NCBI RefSeq assembly: GCF_000238095.2
Contig: NZ_JH815226.1
Span: 241,255-305,254 of the forward strand
Length of the DNA: 64,000 bases
Reading direction: 5' to 3'
Source of the DNA: Peptoanaerobacter stomatis
Lineage (GTDB): Bacteria > Bacillota > Clostridia > Peptostreptococcales > Filifactoraceae
Under the pieces are notes generated by a model that had not been told where the DNA came from, searched no databases, and saw only the letters and a program-made list of their open reading frames with translations. This document shows positions 53,957 to 63,053 of the stretch, piece by piece. Position numbers and translations under genes: made by a program. Every line of letters starts with the position of its first letter. Position 1 is the stretch's first letter.

Positions 53957-54400
53957 TTATTTAAAAAACTCTGATACTAAGTTATTTATTCTTCTGCCGT
54001 CAGCTTTTCCTTTCACCTTCGGCATCAAAATTCCCATTATCTTACCCATATCTTTTACAGATGTGGCACCTACTTGTTCAACAGCTTGTTTTATATACTC
54101 TCTAAGCTCATCATCAGTAAGCTGCTTAGGTAAATAAGTTAAAAGAATTTTAATTTCTTCTTCTGTTTGGCTTATCAAATCATCTCTGCCTGCTTTTTTA
54201 AAATCAACAAGAGCTTCATTTCGTTGCTTCAACTGTTTGGATACTATATCCATAACATCTGTGTCATCGAGTTCTACTCTTTCGTCAACTTCTTTTTGTT
54301 TAATTGCGGCACGAACGAGAGTCACAACTGATTTCCTGACCTGATCCTTATTTTTCATAGCATCTTTAAGGTCATTAGTCAATCGTTCTTTGAGAGTCAT
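53957..54400 (-). CDS. yqeY: GatB/YqeY domain protein
   Basis: A 147-residue YqeY. MTLKERLTNDLKDAMKNKDQVRKSVVTLVRAAIKQKEVDE at the start and the C-terminal VKDMGKIMGILMPKVKGKADGRRINNLV, the domain shared with the GatB tail. A tRNA-amidotransferase-related role is suggested from the shared domain but unproven. It follows rpsU by 40 bp, the usual Firmicute pair, so both are co-transcribed. Ribosome site GAGGTGAA. Confidence 0.94.
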   Translation of the reverse strand: MTLKERLTNDLKDAMKNKDQVRKSVVTLVRAAIKQKEVDERVELDDTDVMDIVSKQLKQRNEALVDFKKAGRDDLISQTEEEIKILLTYLPKQLTDDELREYIKQAVEQVGATSVKDMGKIMGILMPKVKGKADGRRINNLVSEFFK

Positions 54401-54439
54401 TTCAATTCACCTCATTATATGTTAATTTATTCAACGAAT

Positions 54440-54616
54440 TTATCTCTTTTTCTTTCTTGCTGCTTCTGCTTTTTTCTTTCTTTTTACACTTGGTTTGTCA
54501 TAATGTTCTCTTTTTCTAACTTCTGACATTACTCCTGACAAAGCACATTGTCTTTTAAATCTTTTAAGTGCACTATCTAATGATTCATTTTCTTTTACTT
54601 TAATTTCAGTTGCCAT
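54440..54616 (-). CDS. rpsU: 30S ribosomal protein bS21
   Basis: 58 residues: [27 protein letters not shown], then [26 protein letters not shown], the whole bS21 sequence pattern with its basic tail. The start was set at 54616 (MATEIKV), preceded by GGGAGGGAAG; the longer open frame starts inside that purine tract. It binds the 16S 3' domain near the anti-SD region. Leads the rpsU-yqeY pair. Confidence 0.97.
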   Translation of the reverse strand: MATEIKVKENESLDSALKRFKRQCALSGVMSEVRKREHYDKPSVKRKKKAEAARKKKR

Positions 54617-54748
54617 CTTCTTCCCTCCCCTCAAAATAAACAAAATTGCAGATATGAAGAAGCCTTTTCAGAAAAAATAAAATTTTAATACTCAAGTATT
54701 ATATAATTAATTTACAATTTTTTCAAGTATTTTATTTTATACTAAAAT

Positions 54749-55084
54749 TTAACCCGGAGGCCATTGAAGATTTCTTCCTGATAATATATGAAAATGTAAA
54801 TGCTCGACTGTCTGTCCACCTTGCTCTCCCGTATTACATACAACTCTAAATCCTGCATCCAATTTTTGATCTAATGCTATTTTTTGTATTGCATTAAATA
54901 TAGATATTTTTATTCTATCATCATCCAAGTCTTTTATATTATCATAATGTTTTTTAGGTACCAACACTATATGTACAGGTGCTTGCGGATCTATATCATT
55001 AAACGCATATACATAGTCATCTTCGTATACTTTTGCACTTGGGATATCTCCGCCAACTATCTTGCAAAATATACAATCACTCAT
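54749..55084 (-). CDS. HIT family protein (HinT-like nucleotide hydrolase)
   Basis: A 111-residue HIT protein: CIFCKIVGGDIPSAKVYEDDYVYAFNDI start, PVHIVLVPKKHY, GEQGGQTVEHLHFHILSGR with the HxHxH catalytic triad (HLHFH), ending WPPG. It acts on purine-nucleoside phosphoramidates. The C-x-x-C pair near the start may bind zinc. GAGGAGGTG is before the ATG. Upstream in the same direction as rpsU-yqeY. Confidence 0.95.
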   Translation of the reverse strand: MSDCIFCKIVGGDIPSAKVYEDDYVYAFNDIDPQAPVHIVLVPKKHYDNIKDLDDDRIKISIFNAIQKIALDQKLDAGFRVVCNTGEQGGQTVEHLHFHILSGRNLQWPPG

Positions 55085-55767
55085 TTATAACACCTCCTCA
55101 TCAATGTAAAATAGATATGAGAAAATTTAAATAATTCTACATATTAACACTGTTACTATTAAATAATAAGTAAGATAAAAATATTTTCTATCCAATATAT
55201 ATTATTTTTTAACAGTTTTTAGTATTAATCTTTGAATAAAACGCTATTATATGTCTTATAATCTCAAAAATTTAATAAAAATCCACTTTGTGAATTATTT
55301 TTCGTAAAAACTGAGCAACATTTATTCAAGTTTTAAATTTTTTCACATCTTTAATATAAAAATTATACCATAGTATGTATATAAAATCAAATAATCAATA
55401 AACTCATCATCTTTAGATTCATAATACTATATCTTTATTAAAATAAAGTGAAAACTTAATAATAAAGAAAAAATTACAAAAAATAATCTACCAAAAAAGG
55501 TAGATTATTTTTTGTAATTAAATTAAAAATATCAGCACATAATGTTGATGTAATAATAATATAACAAAAAAAACAATCTGTCAATATTTTGATTAAATTT
55601 TTAACTAAAATTTTCTTATAATGAAATAAAAAAACAATTCACATATATTATATAAAGTTGTAAAATTAATTTATATTATATTTTGGCTCTACTTTACTAA
55701 TAATATGGTTTATTTAAAAAAAACTTAGGGTATGATTATTAAAATTATATTTTATCAGGAGGTTATT
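55085..55767. other. Long divergent spacer containing an isolated hairpin
   Basis: 683 bp between the divergent HIT and acidic-protein genes. It contains no frame I would call a gene. A 21-bp perfect hairpin sits in its middle (separate entry). Elsewhere only A/T-rich DNA. Confidence 0.5.
55472..55519. terminator. Isolated perfect 21-bp hairpin
   Basis: AATTACAAAAAATAATCTACC (broken here as 55472-55492) pairs fully with 55499-55519 across a 6-nt A loop. It has terminator form on both strands but lies between divergent genes, so it ends no known transcript. It may bound an unannotated small RNA. Confidence 0.6.
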
Positions 55768-56067
55768 ATGAAATATGGTTCTACTCCTTTTGAAGAAATA
55801 ATTTTCGCTATGATGCTATATGTAGAACACACTGATGTATCTCGTCTAAAAGAATATAAAATGAACTCTTTAAATTCTTTAATCTCATCAAGAAATGAGT
55901 ATTATCTCGAGGATACTTATGATGAATATTATGAAGATGTTGATGATATGTTAAATGAAAGTAATGCTAATTTTTTCGATGATTCACATTTTGATTCTGA
56001 AAGCTTTACTTGTTATGGAATATTAGATGATGATGATTTATCTGATTATGATAAACTTTTAAAATAA
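55768..56067 (+). CDS. Small acidic hypothetical protein
   Basis: 99 residues, strongly acidic in the second half (DTYDEYYEDVDDMLNES, DDDDLSDYDKLLK), with the N-terminal KYGSTPFEEIIFAMMLYVEHTDVSRLKEYKMNSLNSL helical. Family not recognised. The start was taken as ATG 55768, 5 nt after CAGGAGG. The frame extends upstream to 55732 without a ribosome site. The YigZ gene starts 12 bp after its stop, so both are one transcript. Confidence 0.75.
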   Translation: MKYGSTPFEEIIFAMMLYVEHTDVSRLKEYKMNSLNSLISSRNEYYLEDTYDEYYEDVDDMLNESNANFFDDSHFDSESFTCYGILDDDDLSDYDKLLK

Positions 56068-56079
56068 TTGGTACTGATT

Positions 56080-56724
56080 ATGAGAGAATACAAAACTGTA
56101 CTTAACAATGCAAATGATGAAATTATAATAGAAAAATCAAGATTTATAGGTTATAGTTTTCATATATCATCACAAGATGAGGCTGAAAATTTTATAAAAT
56201 CTATAAAAAAACAACATTATGATGCTACACACAACTGTTATGCTTATATATTAAATGATGATATGAGTGTAATGAAATGCAGCGATGACAAAGAGCCTAG
56301 TTCAACTGCAGGAGTTCCTATGCTTGAAGTGTTAAAAAAACAAAATATAACAAACTGCCTGATAATTGCTACAAGATATTTTGGTGGTATAAAATTAGGG
56401 GCAGGAGGACTTACAAGAGCATACTCAAAAACTGCAAAAATAGCGCTTTCTTCAAATACCATAGTCGAAAAAAGAATATTTAAGCAATTGGAAATAAGTA
56501 TAGATTATAATCTTATAGGAAAAATTCAAAAATTTATAGAAAATAATCATATACTATCTAAAGCTCCTGAATTTTTTGAAAGTGTAAAGTTCATATTATA
56601 TGAAAAACACGAAAATTTAGGAAATTTAAAACAGGATTTATTAAATATAACTAACGGAAATATAATTATAGAAGAAAAAGATGAAGTGTATATAGATTTT
56701 ATAGATGAAGTAGCTAAAATTTGA
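56080..56724 (+). CDS. YigZ/IMPACT family protein
   Basis: A 214-residue UPF0029 protein. The conserved block spans about 14-110: EKSRFIGYSFHISSQDEAENFI, HYDATHNCYAYIL, CSDDKEPSSTAGVPML and ATRYFGGIKLGAGGLTRAYSKTAKIAL, as in IMPACT/YigZ. The C-terminal part is the smaller DUF1949-like domain. Role uncertain (translation/stress related in eukaryotic homologues). The start is ATG 56080 or TTG 56068; neither has a strong ribosome site, consistent with coupling to the gene upstream. Confidence 0.93.
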   Translation: MREYKTVLNNANDEIIIEKSRFIGYSFHISSQDEAENFIKSIKKQHYDATHNCYAYILNDDMSVMKCSDDKEPSSTAGVPMLEVLKKQNITNCLIIATRYFGGIKLGAGGLTRAYSKTAKIALSSNTIVEKRIFKQLEISIDYNLIGKIQKFIENNHILSKAPEFFESVKFILYEKHENLGNLKQDLLNITNGNIIIEEKDEVYIDFIDEVAKI

Positions 56725-56866
56725 ACTACAGACTTTAATTTTCAAAAAAATACCTTATCCTAATAAATTCATAATTGATTTATCATGTATTTTTTGATAC
56801 ACTATAACTTATTTTTAAATTGGCATCAGTACCAATATATGTATTATACAATCAGGAGGATATTTT

Positions 56867-57277
56867 ATGGGCTTTATTAAGGAATTTAAAGAATTTTCAA
56901 TAAAAGGCAATGTTATTGATATGGCTGTAGGGGTGATAATAGGGGGTGCGTTCGGAAAGATAGTCACATCTCTTGTAAATGACATAATCATGCCTTTGAT
57001 ATCAAAAATAACCGGAGAAATAAATTTTACAAACTTAAAAATTGTACTTAGTCAAGAAAATAACGAAAAAGGAATAGAACAAATAGCTCTAAACTATGGT
57101 AATTTTATACAAAACATAGTTGATTTTATAATAATTGCACTTTGTATATTTGCATTTATAAAAGTTATAAACTCAATGAAAAAACAAGAAGAAGAGATTG
57201 AAGAAGCAAAAGAAGATGAACCTACTAAAGAAGAGGTTCTACTTACAGAGATAAGAGACTTGTTAAAGCAAAGATAA
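56867..57277 (+). CDS. mscL: Large-conductance mechanosensitive channel
   Basis: A 136-residue Msc[44 protein letters not shown] (TM1 with pore glycines), a periplasmic loop, then [20 protein letters not shown] (TM2) and an acidic cytosolic helix ending [15 protein letters not shown]. It opens as an emergency valve on hypo-osmotic shock in the cytoplasmic membrane. CAGGAGG is 7 nt before the ATG. Single gene. Confidence 0.97.
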   Translation: MGFIKEFKEFSIKGNVIDMAVGVIIGGAFGKIVTSLVNDIIMPLISKITGEINFTNLKIVLSQENNEKGIEQIALNYGNFIQNIVDFIIIALCIFAFIKVINSMKKQEEEIEEAKEDEPTKEEVLLTEIRDLLKQR

Positions 57278-57460
57278 ATACCGTATTCACAATATATTAT
57301 AAATCGAATTTATGCTAAATTTCTTTGTAGACTATTGACTGTATACGACTTCTATTAGTTATGTTTTTGCAATATATCTTGCCAGAATTATATTTGTTTA
57401 TTCAATAGTTCTATAGAATTTCAGTATCATTCACTAATTAACAGTGCACACTATATTATA

Positions 57461-57508
57461 AAAAATGGATATCATCTGTGTTTTAATACACAAATAATAT
57501 CCATTTTT
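57461..57508. terminator. Bidirectional hairpin terminator
   Basis: AAAAATGGATAT pairs with ATATCCATTTTT around an inner TGTG/CACA helix. It sits in the 358-bp spacer between the convergent mscL and ASCH genes. Confidence 0.8.
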
Positions 57509-57532
57509 TAATTTTTCAGAGTTTTTATAATA

Positions 57533-57600
57533 AAATCTTATAGAATAATATAAATTTAGAATCATTGCTTATTTAAATAAATAATTTATATTAATGTTGT
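57533..57600 (-). repeat. Degenerate repeat B copy
   Basis: AAAATCTTATAGAATAAT and the following AAATTTA, AAATAATTTATATTAA blocks match the reverse-oriented repeat B at 3006-3124, more diverged. Close by, TCTATAGAATTTCAGTAT (57411-57430) resembles a repeat A end in reverse. Confidence 0.35.
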
Positions 57601-57635
57601 ATAGTTATATTATTTATTCTATTAGATAGTATTAA

Positions 57636-58088
57636 TCAAGATTTATAAACAACTTCAAATTCTTCACATACCACATTCATATTTGTTTCAAACTCAAGTC
57701 CTGTTTCAGATAATTCTTTTTTAAAAAATTCTTCGTGTACTTTTTGCCAATATCTTAAGCTTCTATCTCCTTCACCCTCTTTGTAAGCGTGATTTTCAGA
57801 AACTTTGTTAAATGGTGTAATGTACACTTTGCTTGTTTGTATTATGCAAACCGCTTCGTTTTTTGAATTTAAAATTATACTATATTCACCTTCTTTGGGT
57901 ATTTCTTCACCCTCTAATTCATATAATATATGAGCTGATGCTGTAGCAGTTTTTTTACCGCTAACTACAAGTGTTGAAAGCTCATCCGCTTGTACGTCAC
58001 TGATACCGAATTGCCATGAACTGAATGTTTTATTTTCTACAATGTTGTTCTTAGTGACAAATTCATTCCATAGTTCTATATCTTTCAC
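57636..58088 (-). CDS. ASCH domain protein
   Basis: A 150-residue ASCH protein: ELWNEFVTKNNI, FSSWQFGISDVQADELSTLVVSGKKTATASAHILYE, EGEYSIILNSKNEAVCIIQTSKVYITPFNKVSENHAYKEGEGDRSLRYWQKVHEEFF. The GKKTAT and EGEGDRSLxYW blocks are typical. The fold is PUA-like, suggesting RNA or modified-nucleoside binding; some members are amidohydrolases on acetylated cytidine. GTG start at 58088 with AAGGAAG upstream. Confidence 0.9.
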   Translation of the reverse strand: MKDIELWNEFVTKNNIVENKTFSSWQFGISDVQADELSTLVVSGKKTATASAHILYELEGEEIPKEGEYSIILNSKNEAVCIIQTSKVYITPFNKVSENHAYKEGEGDRSLRYWQKVHEEFFKKELSETGLEFETNMNVVCEEFEVVYKS

Positions 58089-58188
58089 AAATATTTCTTC
58101 CTTTATTATTTAAAAATTCTTTATATTATTTTGATAAAATTGAGTAATTAATACATATTAAATCTTTAAGCAACTTTTTGTATAAAAT

Positions 58189-59301
58189 TTACATATTTAT
58201 TAAAAACTTGCATATATCTGTTGCTGCATTCGGTTTTCTTATCATTGATATATTTTTTTTCATATTTTCTAATTTTTCCTGATAACAATATAGTTGATAA
58301 AATGCTTCATCAACCGGAAATGTCGGTGTTGAATAAACCGCACAACCATTATTTGTCAAGAACTCTACGTTTCTTTCTTCTTGACCTGGTATAGGATTTA
58401 CCATTATCATAGGAAGATTCTTTGATAAAACTTCACAGCTTGTAAGACCTCCAGGTTTAGTTATTACTAAATCACAGGCACTCATCATAACATCTACATT
58501 ATCAACAAAGCCATATATTTTTACATTGTGATGAAATTTTGTCTTTTCCAAATCTTTTTTACTTTTTTTACTGTTTCCGCATACTACCAATAATTCAAAA
58601 TCATCTAATATATGGTCTATTCTCTTTACCATTTTAACTATGTTTCCATATCCCATTGAGCCTGACATAAATAAAATAGTCTTTTTATTTTCATTCAATC
58701 CAAGCATTCTTTTCGCTTCCATTTTGTTGATATGCACATTGAATTTATCATTTATAGGTATTCCAAATGGCAGTATTTTTTCTTTTTTTATGCCTTTTTT
58801 TACAGCCTGATATGTCAAAAGCTCGCTTGCAGTTACAAAATAATCCAAATTTGATAATCTACACCAATGAGGATGTATTGTAAAATCTGTTATTATTCCA
58901 ACAGATATAACATCTATAAGTTTTTTTTCTAACATCAGATTTATCAATTGAGCTGAAAATATATGTGTGCTTATAACTATATCCGGATAAAATTCTTCTT
59001 CAAAATATGTCAACAATTTTTGTGTAAATAAATAGTTTACTACATTATCTCCAGCATCTTTTGTTTCTTTTTCATCCATAATCTCCTGATATCTATACCC
59101 TCCGGCATATAGATATGGAAATACTGTCGTTGATAATATATAGCTTTTAGATATTCCTTCTTGCAAAACAGGGGATATATATTCAAAAGAATCTATAATT
59201 TTACATTCCACATTGTCATATTTTTCAAATTCTATTTTTAAGGCGTTAGCTGTAGAATTGTGCCCTCCGCCTACTTTATTTGTAAGTATAAGTATTTTCA
59301 T
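58189..59301 (-). CDS. Diacylglycerol glycosyltransferase-like (MGDG synthase/UgtP family)
   Basis: A 370-residue GT28-type enzyme. The N-terminal MGDG-synthase domain has KILILTNKVGGGHNSTANALKIEF (GGGH motif) and PDIVISTHIFSAQLI. The C-terminal UDP-sugar domain has LFMSGSMGYGNIVKMV and ACDLVITKPGGLTSCEVLSKNLPMIMVNPIPGQEERN. It probably transfers a hexose to diacylglycerol for glycolipid or lipoteichoic acid anchor synthesis at the membrane. The start at 59301 has GAGGAAG upstream; the longer frame begins earlier without support. MurG-like alternative considered, but the GGGH start favours UgtP. Confidence 0.88.
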   Translation of the reverse strand: MKILILTNKVGGGHNSTANALKIEFEKYDNVECKIIDSFEYISPVLQEGISKSYILSTTVFPYLYAGGYRYQEIMDEKETKDAGDNVVNYLFTQKLLTYFEEEFYPDIVISTHIFSAQLINLMLEKKLIDVISVGIITDFTIHPHWCRLSNLDYFVTASELLTYQAVKKGIKKEKILPFGIPINDKFNVHINKMEAKRMLGLNENKKTILFMSGSMGYGNIVKMVKRIDHILDDFELLVVCGNSKKSKKDLEKTKFHHNVKIYGFVDNVDVMMSACDLVITKPGGLTSCEVLSKNLPMIMVNPIPGQEERNVEFLTNNGCAVYSTPTFPVDEAFYQLYCYQEKLENMKKNISMIRKPNAATDICKFLINM

Positions 59302-59489
59302 AGGCTTCCTCATTAAAATAATAGTCAAGAAATCAGTTTATCGTAATATTATAAAATAATTGAAATTTATTGTAAAGTTAAAGATATGTTTTTATATGTT
59401 TCAGAATAAATATTTTTTACGCATTTCAAATATCTAAATCAAAACTTTTCTTTATAGAAAATTTATATTATGAAATATTTTTTAAATTT

Positions 59490-60326
59490 TCACTTCATTT
59501 TCTTAGTAACTATCTTTATATCTGTGTCTTCTAACATTTTTTTTAACTTATTATAAACATTATAGTCTGATTTAAGTTTATTTATACATAATATTTTTTC
59601 ACCTTTTGAATTCTTAAAAAGTCCGTTTTTTATTGTTATAAGTTTGTATATATGCTCTATGGATATTGTTTTTTCTTCATTTTCAAAATTATCTGATACT
59701 ATATTTTTTACAAATTCTTCTTCGTTATAGACATTATCTTTTATCGGTTTTCCTATCATATTTATGTCAAATATGGCTATAGTTTTTGTAGTATATTTTG
59801 AAATTACCGGTTCATATATTTGGGGAAATTTTAATGACTTTTCCTTAGCTCCGTCCGACTCCAAGAATATATATTCAAATTTATCTTTAAATAGTTCTAT
59901 TTGTTCATCTGTTATATGAGCAAATTTTTTATTTGATTTTCCTATAAGAATCTCAGATAAAAAGTAATATATATATCCCCTTTTTTTATGAAAATTTGCT
60001 TTTTTTTGAGATATTATATATCTTTTAGAAAACTTAATATTTTTAAATATATATTTTTTATTAAAATAATGTATCCTATTTTTCAATAAAATCAATTCTT
60101 CTAAATAATTTTCTGATTTCAATGTATTATTTTTTAAAAAATATTCTTTATATATTTCAAAATTTTCTCTATTCATTATCAGATAATTGTATTTTCCCAA
60201 TTTAGGCAATCTCATTTTTGTAGTAGTAGATATTAAAATATCGTTAAATTTTGATAAATTTTGTGCACAGTCTTCTATGAAAGTTGTTTTTCCCCCGGCA
60301 CCTACTACACTTATAATCTCGCTCAT
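59490..60326 (-). CDS. yqeC: YqeC-like putative selenium/molybdenum hydroxylase maturation protein
   Basis: A 278-residue YqeC-type protein. The nucleotide loop ISVVGAGGKTTFIEDCAQ is near the start, then LISTTTKMRLP, YIFLESDGAKEKSLKFPQIYEPVIS and TIAIFDINMIGKP. YqeC is linked in comparative genomics with selenium-dependent molybdenum hydroxylases; the reaction is not established. A basic insertion around residues 85-140 makes it longer than usual. The start at 60326 follows GGTGA. Only 12 bp from the rhomboid gene stop. moaC-moaA lie about 7 kb away. Confidence 0.85.
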   Translation of the reverse strand: MSEIISVVGAGGKTTFIEDCAQNLSKFNDILISTTTKMRLPKLGKYNYLIMNRENFEIYKEYFLKNNTLKSENYLEELILLKNRIHYFNKKYIFKNIKFSKRYIISQKKANFHKKRGYIYYFLSEILIGKSNKKFAHITDEQIELFKDKFEYIFLESDGAKEKSLKFPQIYEPVISKYTTKTIAIFDINMIGKPIKDNVYNEEEFVKNIVSDNFENEEKTISIEHIYKLITIKNGLFKNSKGEKILCINKLKSDYNVYNKLKKMLEDTDIKIVTKKMK

Positions 60327-60338
60327 AGTCATCACCAA

Positions 60339-60911
60339 TCATATTTTTGATTTATTCATATAATATCCGTATATACTACCAATTATTCCACCTATTATAT
60401 GTGTTGAATTCGAAATATTATCTCTTACAAAAACAGCGTCTACTACCTGCCCTCCAATATACACAAAAGCGACTAATATAAAAGTAAGAGGTATTTTTCC
60501 ATATTCAAAACTTGTAATAGATGACACCAATATAAATGCAAACACTACACCGCTTGCTCCAAGCAATGCAACATTTGGGAAAAATATTATGCTTACTATA
60601 CCGCTTATAAATGCCGTTATAAGTATCATTATTATTATATTCAAGCTTCCATATTTTTCTTCTAATAAAGGTCCTACTATTAGCATCAACAGCATGTTAT
60701 TTATATAATGCGACCAATCACTATGACCAAGCACATGCGTGAACAGCCTTATATATGTAAGCGGATCAAAAAAACTTGAACGATATACACAAAATAATAG
60801 TTTATTTGAATTACCACCTGTAAATATATCAAGCAATAAGGCTAAAAAACTTATGAAGACAAATGAAAGCACTACCGGTGAATTAAATTTTATTTTATTA
60901 AATATTTCCAT
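60339..60911 (-). CDS. Rhomboid family intramembrane serine protease
   Basis: 190 residues, six membrane helices. Rhomboid marks: RLFTHVLGHSDWSHYINNMLLMLIVGPLLEEKYG (HxxxN), the catalytic Ser in LGASGVVFA (S120) and the catalytic His in NSTHIIGGIIGSIYGYY (H171). It cleaves membrane proteins within or next to their membrane segments; substrates unknown. TGAGG precedes the ATG. Co-transcribed with the YqeC gene. The spacer upstream, 60912-61246 (335 bp), is AT-rich with no further feature seen. Confidence 0.95.
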   Translation of the reverse strand: MEIFNKIKFNSPVVLSFVFISFLALLLDIFTGGNSNKLLFCVYRSSFFDPLTYIRLFTHVLGHSDWSHYINNMLLMLIVGPLLEEKYGSLNIIIMILITAFISGIVSIIFFPNVALLGASGVVFAFILVSSITSFEYGKIPLTFILVAFVYIGGQVVDAVFVRDNISNSTHIIGGIIGSIYGYYMNKSKI

Positions 60912-61246
60912 AATCTACCTCATATTTTATAATTTATCATATAAAAATATAATATTAATCTAATTTGAAATCAATCTATAAACAAATAAATTCTAATAAA
61001 AATTTTAACATAATTAAATATATTCGTCAAAATTTAAAATATCTATTTTAAAATAAATATGATATACTGTGATTACATACTTATACCAAAACTTATTTAA
61101 ATTATATAGATTTATATTTTACCACTCTATATTCAATATTGTAGATTTTTATTAATTATATGCATACTTCTATCAAATTTTAGCATTAAATATAATTTTT
61201 TTTTATACAATAGTCAATGTATTGTTTTAATAATATTGGAGTTAAA

Positions 61247-62065
61247 ATGAATTTAAAACTTTTTAAAATGCTCTTTATAATAATATTTATCGCTTCTACA
61301 AGTACATTTTCATACTCTGAAAATCTGCCTAAATATGGTGTTTTTTTAAATATATCAGAAGACAATTTATACAAATTATACAACTATGACATAGTTGTAA
61401 TAGATGCACAAAATTTTTCAAAAAAAGCCATAAATGTTCTTAAAAGCAAGGGTATTACAGTTTATTCTTACTTAAATATAGGCTCTATTGAAAACTTCAG
61501 ACCTTACTATAACAATTTTAAAAATATAATTTTAAAAAACTATGAAAATTGGGAAGAAGAATATTGGATTGATATTTCAAATAAAAAATGGCATGATTTT
61601 ATAATCAACACTCTTGCAAAATCTCTCATAGACAAAGGTATTGACGGTTTTTTCATAGACAATACAGATGTGTATTACTACAATGAGAGTGAACAAATAT
61701 TTGATGGTGTCTCAGAGTTACTAAAAGATTTAAAAAAATATAATAAAGATGTCATAATAAATGGCGGAGATTTTTTTATAGACAAATATTACAAAAAATA
61801 CAAGAGTGTAAATAACATCTTAAATGGAATAAATCAAGAAAGCGTATTTTCTTCAATTGATTTCAAGAATAATAAGCTTATAAGTCAAACAAAGGAAACA
61901 AATTCATACTACAAAGAACACTTAAAAAAATACAAACATTTAGGCATTAAAATATATATAACTGAATATACAACTAATAAACTTCTAATACAAAAAATAA
62001 AATATTACTGTATTAAAAACGGATATCACTATTATATATCTGACAGTATAGAATTAGATATATAA
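61247..62065 (+). CDS. Secreted endo-alpha-1,4-polygalactosaminidase-like glycosidase (GH114 type)
   Basis: A 272-residue protein with a signal peptide (about 1-25, KLFKMLFIIIFIASTSTFSYS). A TIM-barrel-like domain follows: YDIVVIDAQNFSKKAINVLKSKGITVYSYLNIGSIENFRPYY, EEEYWIDISNKKWHDFIINTLAKSLIDKGIDGFFIDNTDVYYY, DVIINGGDFF, ILNGINQESVFSS and a closing GYHYYISDS. The SYLNIGS and GIDGFFIDNTD blocks match the GH114 group, which includes polygalactosaminidases. Candidate catalytic acids are the Asp in IDNTD and the Glu in NQESV. The ATG at 61247 follows TTGGAG. Secreted, substrate to be shown. Confidence 0.85.
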   Translation: MNLKLFKMLFIIIFIASTSTFSYSENLPKYGVFLNISEDNLYKLYNYDIVVIDAQNFSKKAINVLKSKGITVYSYLNIGSIENFRPYYNNFKNIILKNYENWEEEYWIDISNKKWHDFIINTLAKSLIDKGIDGFFIDNTDVYYYNESEQIFDGVSELLKDLKKYNKDVIINGGDFFIDKYYKKYKSVNNILNGINQESVFSSIDFKNNKLISQTKETNSYYKEHLKKYKHLGIKIYITEYTTNKLLIQKIKYYCIKNGYHYYISDSIELDI

Positions 62066-62187
62066 TAGGCTTAAATTAGACTTGTTCGATTACATACAGT
62101 CAATGACCGTAAATATCTAAAATTTCACATTTAAAAAAAATAGCTTTTCTAATATTAATTTTTACAATTACTTTTAGCTATTTTAAG

Positions 62188-62355
62188 ATGAAATTTAAAA
62201 ATAAATCTTTTGAAGAAATATACGATTTTATAGCTGTCAAGGCAGTTGTTAAGGAATTAAAAGATTGCTATGGTGTAATAAGTATAGTTCACATAAAATT
62301 GAGTTATCAAACAAGTCTATTAATATTTTTTAAGCTTAAATGTATTCAAGTATGA
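62188..62355 (+). pseudogene. RelA/SpoT synthetase-domain fragment
   Basis: A 55-codon open frame too short for a gene. Its middle (FEEIYDFIAVKAVV, then KDCYGVISIVH) matches the RelA/SpoT synthetase segment (EEIYDLxAVRVIV...DCYxxLGIVH). The conserved WKPIPGRFKDYIA that should follow is missing and the frame runs into unrelated sequence. No ribosome site. A remnant of a former relA/spoT copy, now overlapping the glycosylase gene tail by 20 bp. The rest of the 62066-62335 spacer shows nothing. Confidence 0.72.
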
Positions 62356-62848
62356 CTTTCCAGCTATTCACCAATTTATCAAGCGAATAGCTTGCATTGG
62401 CAGGACTTGTACTCGGTAAATTGACCACCTCATAATCATATATTTTACCTTGATACATATTGTAATATTTATATGATGTATTACCATTACAAAAAACTTT
62501 TTTTACATCAGAATGTTCAAATATATCAGATAAGTCTGTAGGTACTACATTTTTTATACTGCTGTCACTCGATGCAATTATATCACATTTATATATTGCA
62601 TCCCATACAGCTATCCCCTTGTCAAGCAAAAAGCTTCTCCTTTCAGCAATATCATCAGATATTTCAATCTCAAAAAGTTTCGATAAAACTTTCCAAAATC
62701 TATTTTGCTTATGCCCATAAAAAAATCCAACTTCTCTTGTTTTAACAGATGGAAAACTGCCAAGTATAAGTATTTTTGAATTTTTATCATAAAGAGATTC
62801 TAATGGATGCACTATTGTATTATAAACATTATTTTCTTTCAAAATCAT
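62336..62848 (-). CDS. DNA-deoxyinosine glycosylase (uracil-DNA glycosylase superfamily)
   Basis: A 170-residue UDG-fold enzyme. HPLESLYDKNSKILILGSFPSVKTREVGFFYGHKQNRFWKVLSKLF, IAVWDAIYKCDIIASSDSSIKNVVPTDL and the C-terminal VVNLPSTSPANASYSLDKLVNSWK, where LPSTSPAN replaces the UDG HPSPL loop, as in the deoxyinosine glycosylase subfamily. Removes hypoxanthine (or uracil) from DNA in base excision repair. TAGGAG is 4 nt before the ATG. Confidence 0.9.
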   Translation of the reverse strand: MILKENNVYNTIVHPLESLYDKNSKILILGSFPSVKTREVGFFYGHKQNRFWKVLSKLFEIEISDDIAERRSFLLDKGIAVWDAIYKCDIIASSDSSIKNVVPTDLSDIFEHSDVKKVFCNGNTSYKYYNMYQGKIYDYEVVNLPSTSPANASYSLDKLVNSWKVILEYI

Positions 62849-63053
62849 AATCTCCTATCATACAGAAAATTGAAATTAATATCAAATTTAACAGTAATAA
62901 AAATTTGTATTATACAAATTGATAATATCCCAAAAAACTAATTAAAATTCAGTTTATTAATGGAATATCTTTAATTTGCTCTTTAATGCGATATATTAAC
63001 AATTTATATGCAAACAAACATATTTACTAAATTTTTCTAAAAATATTATATAG

